Below are positions 54,161 through 63,770 of a DNA stretch of 64,000 nucleotides, piece after piece (positions within the stretch are counted from its first letter, which is position 1; the number at the start of each line of letters is the position of its first letter). Position numbers and translations under genes: made by a program. The notes beneath the pieces were generated by a model. It did not search any database, was not told the origin of the DNA, and saw only the letters and a program-made list of their open reading frames with translations. Origin of the DNA: Streptomyces sp. NBC_00483 (GTDB taxonomy: Bacteria > Actinomycetota > Actinomycetes > Streptomycetales > Streptomycetaceae); assembly GCF_036013745.1 (NCBI RefSeq), contig NZ_CP107880.1, positions 1,178,001 through 1,242,000 of the forward strand, given 5' to 3'.

Positions 54161-56062
54161 CTAGGTGACTTCCCGTCCGTCCGCCTCCACAGAGATCACC
54201 GTCGGTAGCTCCGCGACCCGTAGCCGGGCGCTGCCGTATGGCACCAGGGGGCAGTCCACCGCCGGCGAGCCCGTCACTACCGGGCTGTCCGGCGGATGCG
54301 GTGCGGAGCCGTGCTGCGCCCGCCACTCCGGCACGCGGGCGCCGCGGCCGCGGATGGTGACCGGGGGGCCTTCGGCGGTGAAGGGGACGTCCGGTACCGG
54401 GGTGCGCTCGACCGGCCAGTTCTCCAGGCCGCCCCGGGCGCGGGCGTGCAGCCCGAAGTTCCAGGAGGACAGCGGAACCACCTCCCACTCACCGAGGCCG
54501 CGCGCCTCGGGCAGCGGACGCCACGACTCGGCGACCGGCACCACCATGACGAGCGGTCCGAGCCGCACGCCCAGCGCGCCCCGCTCCCGGCGCACCCGCC
54601 GGATCGCCATCGGCAGACACAGCTCGACGACGTCGCCGCTGCTCCATGTCCGGTCGAGCACGACGTAGCCGTCCGTCCCGGCGACCGCGGCGATGCTCTC
54701 CGCGTTGACCCGCAGCTCCGGTGCCGTGCACCAGCCCGGGATCCGCAGCCGCAGGGCGAACCGGGCGGGCGTGCCGAGCGTCAGCGTGAGCCGGACCGTC
54801 TCGTCGAACGGGTACTCCGTCTCCTCCTCGATGGTCACGTCGGTGCCCGCGACGCGGGTGGTGAGCGTGCTCGGGGCGTAGGCGAACACGGCCAGTCCGT
54901 CCGCCGCCTGCATCCACAGCGAGGCCGCGAACTTCGGCCAGCCCTGGTGCAGGTTGGCCATGCAGCAGCCGTAGTGTGGTTCTAGGCCGAAGATGTTGGC
55001 GTCGTCGGAACTGTGGGTCCAAAGCCGCTCGTCGACCGTGGCGGCGATCTGGGTCGCCTGCTGGTGATACTGATGGGCCTTCATGGTCGGGTCACAGGCC
55101 GCGGCCAGCTGGTTGAACGCCACCAGCTCGCCGAGATCGCCGAGTTCGCCCTCCCCGAAGGCGAGCGCCGACTGCTCCAGCGTGTACAGGTACTCGACGA
55201 CCTGGCACGTCTCGATGCCCTGGTACGCCTCCCGCCCCGCCAGCCACTCGTCCCCGGAGAACATGCCGTGGACCTGGCCGTGCCAGCGGTCCAACTCGCC
55301 AAGACAGGACCGCAGTTCCGTCATGCGTCCGACGCCCGTACCGTTCCCGGCCGCGCCCGCGTCCGTGTTCGCGGCGGCGTCCAGGAGTGCCCGTACGGCC
55401 GGGACCTTCAGCCCCATCGCGACGTTCGGACCGTGGGTGAGGTGGTCGAAGACGGTGGCGCGGCCGGTGATCAGGTCCTCGGTGAGGTAGCGAGTCCAGT
55501 CGGCGTTCTGCTCCATGAGCAGTTCGCCGAGCCGAAGCCAGCGTGCGTCCCCGTCCCGGCGGTGCAGCCACAGCGCGGCGAGTACGTTCTCGGTGGCGCG
55601 GACGGCGCCCCACTCCGTGAGCGGCCGCCCCGGCAGATGCTCCAACTCGTACGCGAAGTAGCGGGCCAGGAACGGCGGAACACGCTCGTCGCCGGTCGCC
55701 TCGGCGTGCTGCACGAGGACCTTGAGGGCGACCATGCGCGGCCACCAGTCGTCGTTCGCCTGCGGGCCGAACTGCCCGTCCGGGCGCTGGCTGGCGAGGA
55801 TCCACTCGATCCACGCCTTCGCCTTGCCCAACAGGGCCTCGTCGCCCAGGACATGGGCGAGCGGCACCAGGCCGTCGAGGTAGTAGGGGCCGCGTTCCCA
55901 GTTCTCGCCGGGGCCACCGAGCCAGCCGGAGTCGGGGCCGAGGTCCGGCCAGATCTCCTCGGCCCGGCCGGTGAGCCCGGCGGCCTGCAACTCCAGCTGG
56001 CGGCGCAGCCAGCCCCGGGGGCGTATCTCGCCGAGTCGTACGGGTTCGAAGGTCATGCCCAT
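54161..56062 (-). CDS. GH127-like beta-L-arabinofuranosidase (DUF1680 family)
   Basis: 633 residues from ATG 56062 (or 56056); the frame to 56308 is spurious. The N-terminal (alpha/alpha)6 barrel has EIRPRGWLRRQLELQ and WERGPYYLDGLVPLA. The candidate acid/base Glu is in GIETCQVVEYLY, and the Cys nucleophile site is in HYGCCMANLHQGWPK (~364), as in the Cys-dependent GH127 enzymes. A beta-sandwich follows. No signal peptide, so it acts on oligosaccharides after import. It shares the locus with a LacI regulator and an ABC importer. Confidence 0.82.
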   Translation of the reverse strand: MGMTFEPVRLGEIRPRGWLRRQLELQAAGLTGRAEEIWPDLGPDSGWLGGPGENWERGPYYLDGLVPLAHVLGDEALLGKAKAWIEWILASQRPDGQFGPQANDDWWPRMVALKVLVQHAEATGDERVPPFLARYFAYELEHLPGRPLTEWGAVRATENVLAALWLHRRDGDARWLRLGELLMEQNADWTRYLTEDLITGRATVFDHLTHGPNVAMGLKVPAVRALLDAAANTDAGAAGNGTGVGRMTELRSCLGELDRWHGQVHGMFSGDEWLAGREAYQGIETCQVVEYLYTLEQSALAFGEGELGDLGELVAFNQLAAACDPTMKAHQYHQQATQIAATVDERLWTHSSDDANIFGLEPHYGCCMANLHQGWPKFAASLWMQAADGLAVFAYAPSTLTTRVAGTDVTIEEETEYPFDETVRLTLTLGTPARFALRLRIPGWCTAPELRVNAESIAAVAGTDGYVVLDRTWSSGDVVELCLPMAIRRVRRERGALGVRLGPLVMVVPVAESWRPLPEARGLGEWEVVPLSSWNFGLHARARGGLENWPVERTPVPDVPFTAEGPPVTIRGRGARVPEWRAQHGSAPHPPDSPVVTGSPAVDCPLVPYGSARLRVAELPTVISVEADGREVT

Positions 56063-56130
56063 GTGCGGTGCGGGTCCTCTCGGTGCGTGCGAGTCGGGAA
56101 ACGTCGTAAGGGGTGAGAAGAGCGCGGCGG

Positions 56131-57162
56131 TCAGTCGCCCGAGACGGTCGAGCCGCGGACCACGAGCCGCGGCTCGACCAGTTCGATGCCGCGCCGCCCG
56201 GAACCGGAATCCGACTGGATCTCGGCGAGCAGCAGTTCGGCCGCGCGTCGTCCCAGGAGTTCCAGCTCCATGTCCACGGTGGTGAGTTGGGGGCGGCTCG
56301 CCGACCACATCACCTGCCAGTTGTCGTAGCCGGTGACGGCGATGTCGTCCGGTACACGCAGACCGCGCTCGCGCAGCCGGTCGGCGGCCGCGCGCGCCAG
56401 TTGGTCGGAGGAGCAGATCAACGCGGTGACCGGCGAGTCGGCGGCCTCACCGTCCGTACGCAGGGCGAGGTCGACCGCTCTGCGTCCCCACGGCTCGCTC
56501 CATTCGCCGAACAGCGGCTCCCCGGCGAGTTCCATGCCGGCTTCGGTGAGGGCCTTGCGCAGGGCGGCGGCCCGCACCCGCGAGGTGTTCTGCTCGGCAC
56601 GCCCCGCGATGTGCGCCACCCGGCGGTGGCCGAGGGTGCGCAGGTGGTCGACGACCAGCCGCATCCCTGCCGCGTCGTGCGGCAGTACGGAGATGTCGTC
56701 CGGGTCGGTGGAGGGCGCGAGCGCGTAGACGACCGGCACCGGGACCTCGATCGGATCGCGGGCGTCGGTGGTCTTGCCGGTGACGATGATGCCGTCCACC
56801 CGCCGTGCCACGAGGGTGCGCAGGTGGTGCTGCTCGCGTACCGCGTCGTGCCGGGCGGTGGCGACCAGCGTCGAGATCTCGCCCGCCGCGAAAGCGTTCT
56901 CCGCGCCCTGCATCACCGGCATGCTGAACCGGCCGATGTCGTCGGTGCTGAGCAGGCCGACGATGAACGTGCGCCGCATCGACAGCGCGCGGGCTCCGGC
57001 GTCGGAGACGAAGCCGAGCCGGTCCGCCGCTTCCCGCACCCTCTCCCTGGTGGTCGCCTTCAACGCCCCCGAGTCGTTCAGGGCCTTGGAGACGGTGCTC
57101 GGGGAGACACCGGCGGCGCGTGCGACGTCCACGAGGCGCACGGGCCGGCCATCCTGCTTCAT
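56131..57162 (-). CDS. LacI-family repressor of the sugar locus
   Basis: 343 residues from ATG 57162 with GAGGAAAC upstream. The HTH is RLVDVARAAGVSPSTVSKALN, followed by the hinge and a periplasmic-binding-protein-like sensor domain (VGLLSTDD, RVDGIIVTG, VTGYDN). It is divergent from the ABC import operon and upstream of the glycosidase gene. A LacI-type operator overlaps the importer promoter. It probably responds to an arabinose-type sugar. Confidence 0.88.
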   Translation of the reverse strand: MKQDGRPVRLVDVARAAGVSPSTVSKALNDSGALKATTRERVREAADRLGFVSDAGARALSMRRTFIVGLLSTDDIGRFSMPVMQGAENAFAAGEISTLVATARHDAVREQHHLRTLVARRVDGIIVTGKTTDARDPIEVPVPVVYALAPSTDPDDISVLPHDAAGMRLVVDHLRTLGHRRVAHIAGRAEQNTSRVRAAALRKALTEAGMELAGEPLFGEWSEPWGRRAVDLALRTDGEAADSPVTALICSSDQLARAAADRLRERGLRVPDDIAVTGYDNWQVMWSASRPQLTTVDMELELLGRRAAELLLAEIQSDSGSGRRGIELVEPRLVVRGSTVSGD

Positions 57163-57264
57163 GTTTCCTCCGCGTTTCCGGTCGTTCTCATCGGACACCA
57201 ATGGGCTCAACTCGTCAATCCCGCCGAAGAGTTCACCTGGCGGAAACACGGGAGAAACAGAGGG

Positions 57265-57310
57265 TTGACGGCCCGTCGGCGCGCTCCTACGGTTCGGGAA
57301 ATCGGTTTCC
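57265..57310 (+). promoter_or_regulatory. Promoter and LacI-type operator of the ABC sugar importer
   Basis: TTGACG (57265-57270), a 17-bp spacer and TACGGT (57288-57293), then the near-palindrome GGAAATCGGTTTCC at 57297-57310 with the CG centre typical of LacI-family sites. It covers the predicted start of transcription, a repressing position. Confidence 0.65.
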
Positions 57311-57340
57311 TGATTTTCCCTCTGGCAGGAGTTGGACACG

Positions 57341-58654
57341 ATGGAGCTCACCCGGAGCCGGTTCCTCACGCTGCTCGCCGGCGGTGTGGTCGGCACCGCA
57401 CTCACCGGCTGTGCCACGTCCCCGCCACCCATCGACGTCACCTCGGCGGCATTCGAACGGCGGGCCGGCGGCACGGTGAACGTCTGGTGCCGCGGTGGGC
57501 TGCGCGCCACCTCTGAGCGGTTCGTCTCCGCGTTCCACGCGGCACAGGACCGGGTCCGCGTCCGGCTCACGCCCGTGCCCGACGGGGCGTACGTCACCAA
57601 ACTCGCCACCGCCATCCGCGGCGGCCGGATGCCCGACCTCGTCGACATCGATGTCATCAACTCGGCCGCGTTCGTCCAGCGCGGCGTCTTCGCCGATCTG
57701 ACCCCGCTGATCGAGAAGTTGCCGTACAGCGACCGGCTCAGCCCCGGCCACCTCGCCCTTGCCGAGCGCGACGGCCATTACTACGGCGTTCCCGCGCTCG
57801 CCGACAACTCCGCGCTGTGGTGCAACCGGGCCCTCCTCGACCGAGCGAAGGTCGACCTCCACGATGCCACCGGCTCCTTCGAGGGGTACCTGGAGGCGGC
57901 GCGCGCCGTGCGCGGTCTCGGTGAGGGGCACTACGGCTGGTACCTGCCCGGAAACGGCTCCGGGGGCCTCGCCTTCACCGTGCAGCCGCACATCTGGGCC
58001 GGCGGCGAGGACCTGGTCGCGGGCGCCATCGGTAACCAACGGGCGAACGTCGCAGGCAACGAACCACTGCGACGCACCCTCACGTTCCTGCACACCCTGT
58101 GGGAGGAGCGGCTGATGCCGCGCGACTGCTTCGCCGACGACGGCGCCCGCTGGACGGCCGCCTTCTACGCCGGAAAGATCGCGATGCTGCCCAGCGGCTA
58201 CAACATCACGTACCCGAAAGCCCCAGCGGCGCTGCGCGACGACCTCGCGGTGCGCCTGCTCAGCGGCCCGACCGGCGGCCACGCGTTCTTCGCCGGCGGC
58301 AACAGCTTCGGCATCCCCAACGGCGCCGACAACCCGTCGGCGGCATGGGAGTTCGTACGGTTCTGCCTCGACGTGCGCCAGCAGGACGACCTGCCGGACA
58401 CCGGCCTCGCCCCGGTCCGCGCCGACGCCGCCACGCACGCCTTCCGCAAGAAGTACCCCCTCGCAGTGGCCCCGTTGGACGACATCGACTCCGGCCGCAC
58501 CCCGCTCGCCCTCGCGTACAACCGCCTCTTCAACCAGAACGACGGCCCGTGGCTCGCCATGATCCGCCGGGCCGTCTTCGGCGGCGAGGTCGACCGGGCG
58601 ATACGTGAGGGCCAGCAGCGCTTCGACGAGGTTCTTCGACAGGGGGACGCATGA
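57341..58654 (+). CDS. ABC sugar-binding lipoprotein (CUT1 family)
   Basis: 437 residues from ATG 57341 (CAGGAG upstream). Lipoprotein signal with lipobox ALTGC (Cys26). The rest is a family 1 extracellular solute-binding protein: VNVWCRG near the start, MPDLVDIDVINSAAF, and hinge and Trp-rich contact segments. It captures an oligosaccharide outside the membrane and delivers it to the two permeases encoded next, the first overlapping by 4 bp. Confidence 0.88.
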   Translation: MELTRSRFLTLLAGGVVGTALTGCATSPPPIDVTSAAFERRAGGTVNVWCRGGLRATSERFVSAFHAAQDRVRVRLTPVPDGAYVTKLATAIRGGRMPDLVDIDVINSAAFVQRGVFADLTPLIEKLPYSDRLSPGHLALAERDGHYYGVPALADNSALWCNRALLDRAKVDLHDATGSFEGYLEAARAVRGLGEGHYGWYLPGNGSGGLAFTVQPHIWAGGEDLVAGAIGNQRANVAGNEPLRRTLTFLHTLWEERLMPRDCFADDGARWTAAFYAGKIAMLPSGYNITYPKAPAALRDDLAVRLLSGPTGGHAFFAGGNSFGIPNGADNPSAAWEFVRFCLDVRQQDDLPDTGLAPVRADAATHAFRKKYPLAVAPLDDIDSGRTPLALAYNRLFNQNDGPWLAMIRRAVFGGEVDRAIREGQQRFDEVLRQGDA

Positions 58655-59601
58655 GTACGACCCTCAAGGCAGCCCCGACCGAGCGGAGTTCGGCAACTCC
58701 GACCGGGCACGCCTCCAACAGGCGGCAATCCGGTTCACTCACTCACCCCGCCAGGACCGGCCTCCTGCTCGTCGCGCCCGCGGTCCTGTTCGTGCTCGTC
58801 TTCGTCTGCACACCGCTGGTCGTGGCCGGATACATCTCACTCACCGACTTCCCGCTCATCGGCTCCTACCACTTCACCGGCCTGAAGAACTACGAACTCG
58901 CCCTCACAGACCCGGTGTTCCTGCCGTCCATCGGCTACACCCTGCTCTACACGGCGATCGTCACCGTCCCGATTCTGCTCCTCGGCTACGCCCTGGCCGT
59001 CCTCGTCAGGGCCAATCGCCGCGGTTCCACACTGCTGCGCACGATCTTCTTCCTGCCGTTCATCATCGGCCTGACGACGATCAGTTTCACGACTCTCCTT
59101 GAGGCCCAGCCCAACAGCGGCGCACTCAACGCCTCCCTCAAGGCGCTCGGCATCACCGACGGCACCACGGCCTGGCTGGTCGACGGCCCGCTCGCCACGG
59201 GAGTCATCGCCGTCATGGTCGTCTGGGGCACCTCGGGTCTCACCATGGTGCTTCTGATGTCGGCCATGCAGGCCATCCCCAAGGAGGTCTACGAGTCGGC
59301 CGAGTTGGACGGCGCAGGCTGGTGGCGCACCGAACGGCACATCACGCTGCCCATGGTGCGCCGGGCCCTCGCACTGAGCGCAGTGATCTCCGTGATCGGC
59401 TCCCTGCTGGCATTCGGCCAGTTCTACATCCTCACCCAGGGTGGTCCCGGATCCGAGACCACCACCGTGGTGATGTCCATCTACCGACGCGCCTTCGTGG
59501 ACCTGCAGTTGGGCACGTCCAACGCGATGTCGCTCATCCTCGTACTGATCATTGCCGTCATCGCAGCCGTGCAGTTCTGGCTGCTCCGCGAGAAGGACTG
59601 A
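58651..59601 (+). CDS. ABC sugar permease (MalF-type)
   Basis: 316 residues; the ATG overlaps the previous stop. Six membrane helices. The EAA loop is VYESAELDGAGWWRTERHITLPM, which contacts the ATPase. The first permease of a CUT1 importer. Confidence 0.9.
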   Translation: MSTTLKAAPTERSSATPTGHASNRRQSGSLTHPARTGLLLVAPAVLFVLVFVCTPLVVAGYISLTDFPLIGSYHFTGLKNYELALTDPVFLPSIGYTLLYTAIVTVPILLLGYALAVLVRANRRGSTLLRTIFFLPFIIGLTTISFTTLLEAQPNSGALNASLKALGITDGTTAWLVDGPLATGVIAVMVVWGTSGLTMVLLMSAMQAIPKEVYESAELDGAGWWRTERHITLPMVRRALALSAVISVIGSLLAFGQFYILTQGGPGSETTTVVMSIYRRAFVDLQLGTSNAMSLILVLIIAVIAAVQFWLLREKD

Positions 59602-59607
59602 GGTGCC

Positions 59608-60483
59608 ATGGCCACGACCGTGACCGCACGGCCGACCGGGCCGCGACGCTCCGACACCCGCATCAAGCTACTCCTCTATGTCCTCGGTGGGGGCGGTGCC
59701 GCCCTGGCCTTCCTCGTCCCGCTCGGCTTCGCGCTGTTCCGCTCCGCTCAGCCGAACGACGTCATCATGAACAAGCCCACCCTGGCGACGTTCTTCGACT
59801 GGACGACCGACAACTTCCACCGCCTGCTCAGCGACGGCGGCATGGCCCGCCCCGTCCTCAACAGCCTGCTCGTGTCGCTGTCCACGGCGGCGCTGACGGC
59901 CGTGCTGGCGACACTGGCGGGGTACGGCTTCGCGCGCTTCGTCTTCCGCGGCCGGGGCGTTCTCCTGAGCGTCGTCGTGCTGACCATGATGGTGCCGTTC
60001 CAGGCCATCCTGACCCCGCTCTACCTGGAGCTGAACACGCTCGGCCTGACCGACTCGCTGCTCGGTCTGGTGCTCTTCTACACCACGGTCAACCTGCCGT
60101 TCGGCGTCATCGTGATGCGCAACGCCTTCGCTGCCATCCCTGCCGAGCTGGAGGACTCGGCGCACGTGGACGGTGCGGGCACGGCGCGACTGCTCCTGTC
60201 GGTCCTGCGCCCGCTCATCGCTCCGGGCGCGGCGACAGTGGCCCTGTACGCGTTCCTCGCGTCCTGGACGGAGTTCCTGGGCGCCCTCACCTTCCTCACC
60301 GACCCGGACCTCTTCACCCTGCCGGTCAGCCTCTCCAACCTGCAGCAGGGCACCTACGGCCAGGTCGACTACGGCCTGCTGGCGGCCGGCGCGGTGCTGG
60401 CCATGATTCCCTGTGTGGTGCTGTACGTGGGCCTCCAGCGCTTCTACGTCGCGGGGCTCGCGTCGGGGTCGGTGAAGGGCTGA
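59608..60483 (+). CDS. ABC sugar permease (MalG-type)
   Basis: 291 residues from ATG 59608. Six membrane helices, with EAA loop ELEDSAHVDGAGTARLLLSVLRP. No ATPase gene follows. CUT1 importers of streptomycetes usually share the single ATPase MsiK, which would explain the absence. Confidence 0.9.
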   Translation: MATTVTARPTGPRRSDTRIKLLLYVLGGGGAALAFLVPLGFALFRSAQPNDVIMNKPTLATFFDWTTDNFHRLLSDGGMARPVLNSLLVSLSTAALTAVLATLAGYGFARFVFRGRGVLLSVVVLTMMVPFQAILTPLYLELNTLGLTDSLLGLVLFYTTVNLPFGVIVMRNAFAAIPAELEDSAHVDGAGTARLLLSVLRPLIAPGAATVALYAFLASWTEFLGALTFLTDPDLFTLPVSLSNLQQGTYGQVDYGLLAAGAVLAMIPCVVLYVGLQRFYVAGLASGSVKG

Positions 60484-60667
60484 GGGCCGGGTGTGTGGCC
60501 GGGCTGTCCACGGGCGCCTTTCCTTCGGGGGAGCCGAATCGCATGAACCGCCATCGGCATGCAGACCAGAATGCGGCACATCAGTCCGCCCGGCACTGGA
60601 GGGCCGACCATGCCCCAGGGCCGCAACGTCACCACGATGGTGCTCCACCCGCACCTCATGGGCTACT

Positions 60668-60890
60668 TCAAGGCGCCCGCCGCATCTCGGCTGAGCGCTG
60701 TGAGCGCGATGTGCACCGCGTGGTGACGGCGGCCTCTGCGCCTTCAAGGGAAAACGATCTCCGGACTCCAGTACTTGGCGACGCCATCGGCACCGTAGCC
60801 GACTCCGATTCCCAGAGCTTCCAGCGTAGAGGCATAAAACCGTTCGCTGGCCTCGAAGTCCGAGCGCGGCCAGACCGATCAAGCACCTCT
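60668..60890 (-). pseudogene. Remnant of a VOC-family gene
   Basis: On the minus strand the segment SDFEASERFYASTLEALGI followed by YWSPEIVFP is the start of a glyoxalase-like domain. A stop follows, and a second piece (HIALTALSRDAAGA) appears in a nearby frame. Only about 70 codons remain, so this is a decayed gene. Confidence 0.55.
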
Positions 60891-60901
60891 GCGAGGCGTT
60901 A

Positions 60902-61690
60902 TCAGTAGCCACCTGCGGCGATTCGGGATGTTCCGGCACCGCCCCGGACCGCGGCGATCCGGCGGGTGGCGGCATCGCGCAGCAGCCCGATGTCGTTGCC
61001 GGGGGTGACCAGGTGAAAGCCGGCCTCGACCAGTTGCAGAGCCTCTGACTCGTCCGCGCAGAACCCTCCCACGTAGCGACCGGCACCGCGGACCGTGTCG
61101 GCCACCTTGTGCAGCGCCTTCAACACGGTGGGCGAGAGCTGTCCGGGACGCTCGCCGAGGGACAGCGCAAGGTCGTTGGGGCCGACGTAGATGCCGTCCA
61201 GACCGTCCACGTTCACGATCTCGTCGAGATTGTCCAGTGCCTGCCGCGATTCCACCATGGCCCAGGTCAGTACGGTCCGGTCCGCTTCGGTGACGTAGTC
61301 GGCGCCGCCGTAGAGCAGTCCCCGGGCAGGGCCGTAGCTGCGCCGTCCGTGGGGCGGATATCGGCAGGACGCCACGAAGTCGGCGCAGGAATCGGCGTCG
61401 TCGATCGCGGGGCAGATGACCCCGTACGCACCGGCATCGAGCAGTTTGCCGATCTGTGCCGGGTCGGACGAGCTGCACCGCGCCATGGGTGTGGCGGGCC
61501 CACTCGACACGGCCTGCAGCAGCCTGACAGCGCTGTCCGTGCCGAACATGCCGTGCTGCAGATCGACCGTGACGGAGTCGAATCCGGCGTGGGACACGGC
61601 TTCGGCGACGTAGGCGCTGTCGCCGGACAGCCAGGCGTTGACAGCGACGTCGCCGGTGTCGATGACTCCGCGGACGGTATTGCTTCTCAT
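60902..61690 (-). CDS. HpaI-type 2-keto-3-deoxy acid aldolase
   Basis: 262 residues from ATG 61690 (GAAGG upstream). HpcH/HpaI TIM barrel: VTVDLQHGMFG, GVICPAIDDAD, VESRQALDN (metal Glu) and GIYVGPNDLALSLG (metal Asp region). These class II aldolases split 4-hydroxy-2-keto acids to pyruvate and an aldehyde. It follows a hydrolase gene on the same strand, 101 bp apart, which suggests a small catabolic operon. Confidence 0.85.
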   Translation of the reverse strand: MRSNTVRGVIDTGDVAVNAWLSGDSAYVAEAVSHAGFDSVTVDLQHGMFGTDSAVRLLQAVSSGPATPMARCSSSDPAQIGKLLDAGAYGVICPAIDDADSCADFVASCRYPPHGRRSYGPARGLLYGGADYVTEADRTVLTWAMVESRQALDNLDEIVNVDGLDGIYVGPNDLALSLGERPGQLSPTVLKALHKVADTVRGAGRYVGGFCADESEALQLVEAGFHLVTPGNDIGLLRDAATRRIAAVRGGAGTSRIAAGGY

Positions 61691-61791
61691 GATCGGACCT
61701 TCTTTCGATCTTCAGGAAATTCCTGGTGAGTTCGTGGTGAACGATGGCGACCAGGCCGGGTGGAACGTGTGCGGCGCTTTTGCCGCGCCGG

Positions 61792-62493
61792 TCAGCGGGC
61801 GAGCCAACTGCGTAGATGACCGGCCAGGACGGTGGGGGCCTCGATCGGGCACATGTGGCCGGCGCCCTGGATCGTGTGGTGCTCGGCACTGGGGATCGCG
61901 GCGGCCAGCTCGGCCTGCAGCGCTGCGGGGCATGTCTGATCCAGTTCACCGGTGATCACGAGCGTGGGGACCGCGATCCGGTTGAGACGGGGCCGGCTGT
62001 CGGGTCGTGTGGCCTGAGCGGCAAGCTGACGCAGAAATCCCTCGGCGCCGACGGTGCGGGCCATGGCCAGGTTCCGCCGGGTCAGCTCCGCTCTGCGCCC
62101 CGCCGGCAGCGTGGCTGACGCGAGCTCCGCGGCAACTGCGGCGAATTCACCGGCTTCCACACGCGCACGCCAACTCGACCATGCCGCAAGCTGCCCTTGC
62201 GAGGGCCCGCGGGCACTGGAGTTGACCAGCCCCAACCGCGTGACACGGTGCGGTGCCTGCCGGTACGTCTCAAGGGCCACGATGCCGCCCAACGAGTGCC
62301 CGGCGAGCGCGAACTGCGGCGAGGCCACGGCCAGGACTCCGGCGGCCATCGCGGACACCGTGTCGTCCCGGTCGATTTGGCACACGCGCACGGCGGCACG
62401 GTCGTGCACCCCGGGGACGACCCCGTCCCAGGCCGTGGCGTCACCGAGCATTCCGCCCAACAACACCAGCGGTTGGCGCCCGGTACTCGACAC
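61792..62493 (-). CDS. Alpha/beta-fold hydrolase
   Basis: 233 residues from GTG 62493. Nucleophile elbow GHSLGG, Asp in ITGELDQTCP and His in IQGAGHMCP form the catalytic triad. An oxyanion LLGGMLGD lies near the start. It resembles enol-lactone and carboxylic ester hydrolases. Adjacent to an HpaI-type aldolase and divergent from a LacI regulator, it may open a lactone or ester ahead of aldol cleavage. Confidence 0.82.
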   Translation of the reverse strand: MSSTGRQPLVLLGGMLGDATAWDGVVPGVHDRAAVRVCQIDRDDTVSAMAAGVLAVASPQFALAGHSLGGIVALETYRQAPHRVTRLGLVNSSARGPSQGQLAAWSSWRARVEAGEFAAVAAELASATLPAGRRAELTRRNLAMARTVGAEGFLRQLAAQATRPDSRPRLNRIAVPTLVITGELDQTCPAALQAELAAAIPSAEHHTIQGAGHMCPIEAPTVLAGHLRSWLAR

Positions 62494-62540
62494 GCGGCCA
62501 CTCCCGTTCCCGGGCGCCGACTTGGGTTCTTCGTGGCTGA

Positions 62541-62568
62541 TTGGCTTCTCTTCTCATACGTATACACT
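62541..62568 (+). promoter_or_regulatory. Candidate promoter and operator before the second LacI gene
   Basis: TTGGCT (62541-62546), 16 bp, TACACT (62563-62568). The palindrome ATACGTAT (62556-62563), CG-centred, overlaps the -10. It lies in the gap shared with the divergent hydrolase gene, so it could control both. Confidence 0.45.
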
Positions 62569-62615
62569 GACGATCCGTCTGCACCGTTCCTCGCGAGCCG
62601 CTTGGAGGGTCCGCC

Positions 62616-63623
62616 ATGGCCGCACCCGTTACCAGCCACGACGTGGCCCGTGTGGTGGGTGTCTCGCAGGCCACCGTCTCTCGTGCTCTGCGGGACGACC
62701 CCAGCATCTCGGCGCGCACCAAGAGCCGGGTGCTGGATGCGGCCGCGAAGCTGGGCTATGTGGCCAACGAACTGGGGCGCAATCTGTCCACGCGCACCAC
62801 GCGCAGGATCGCCCTGGTGGCCGATCTGGACAATCCGCTGTGGCCGCTGCTGGTGGCCGAGATCCACGACGAGCTCAGCTCCCACAACTACTCGATGACG
62901 TTGCTCACCGAGCGTGGTGACCCCGGTGGGATGCAGGCGAACCTGCTGGGGGGCTGGGCCGACGGGGTCGTCATCACCTCCGCACGGCAGGCGGCCCAGC
63001 TGCCCTTCGAACTCGTGCGACGGGGTGTCCCGTTGGTGCTGGTGAATCGGACCGTCGAGGGCCTGGACGCCGATTGCTCGGTCGCCGACAACGCTGCGGG
63101 GGGCCGGGCCGCCGCCCAGCTTCTGATCGAGTCGGGGCATACCCGGGTGGGGGCGCTGTTCGGGCCCGCCGATACCAGCACGGGCCGGGACCGGGAGCTG
63201 GGGTTCCGTGAAGGTCTGGCCGAGGCGGGGATGGCTCTGCACCCGGCAGATGTGCGGCACGGCCCGTTCGACTACGCGTACGGGCGGGCTGCGCTGCCCG
63301 AGCTGCTCACGGGCGGGAGCGGTCCGACGGCGCTGTTCTGTTCCAACGACATCATCGCGATCGGGGCGATGAACACCGCGCACGAGCTGGGCCTGCGGGT
63401 GCCCGAGGACATCGCGCTGGTGGGTTTCGACGATCTCGCACAGGCGTCCTGGCCGTTGTTCAACCTGACGACGATTCATGTTCCCTTTCAGGAAATGCTG
63501 CGCAGCGCGGTGACGATGCTGCTCGATCGGTTGGAAGGGCGCGTCACGCAAGCCCGCCATCAGGTGCATCCGGTGACCCCCGTGTTGCGGGCAACACACC
63601 GGGTTGGCGGGCTGTCCGGATGA
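62616..63623 (+). CDS. LacI-family transcriptional regulator
   Basis: 335 residues from ATG 62616 with GGAGGG upstream. HTH TSHDVARVVGVSQATVSRALRDD, hinge, and a sugar-binding-protein-like effector domain (RIALVADLDNPLWPLL, ADGVVITSAR, DIALVGFDDL). It is divergent from the hydrolase-aldolase pair and probably their repressor. Confidence 0.88.
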   Translation: MAAPVTSHDVARVVGVSQATVSRALRDDPSISARTKSRVLDAAAKLGYVANELGRNLSTRTTRRIALVADLDNPLWPLLVAEIHDELSSHNYSMTLLTERGDPGGMQANLLGGWADGVVITSARQAAQLPFELVRRGVPLVLVNRTVEGLDADCSVADNAAGGRAAAQLLIESGHTRVGALFGPADTSTGRDRELGFREGLAEAGMALHPADVRHGPFDYAYGRAALPELLTGGSGPTALFCSNDIIAIGAMNTAHELGLRVPEDIALVGFDDLAQASWPLFNLTTIHVPFQEMLRSAVTMLLDRLEGRVTQARHQVHPVTPVLRATHRVGGLSG

Positions 63624-63770
63624 GCACTCTGGCGGCCGGCGGTATGGGTCTCGACACTCACCACGGTTCTCCGGGACGTGCCGGGGACGAACCGACCAGG
63701 GGCCGTCGGGGTCGGTGATGGGTGGGCCGGTCGAACGCGTCGTAGCAGCGGCCGGTTCCCGGTCATCGAT

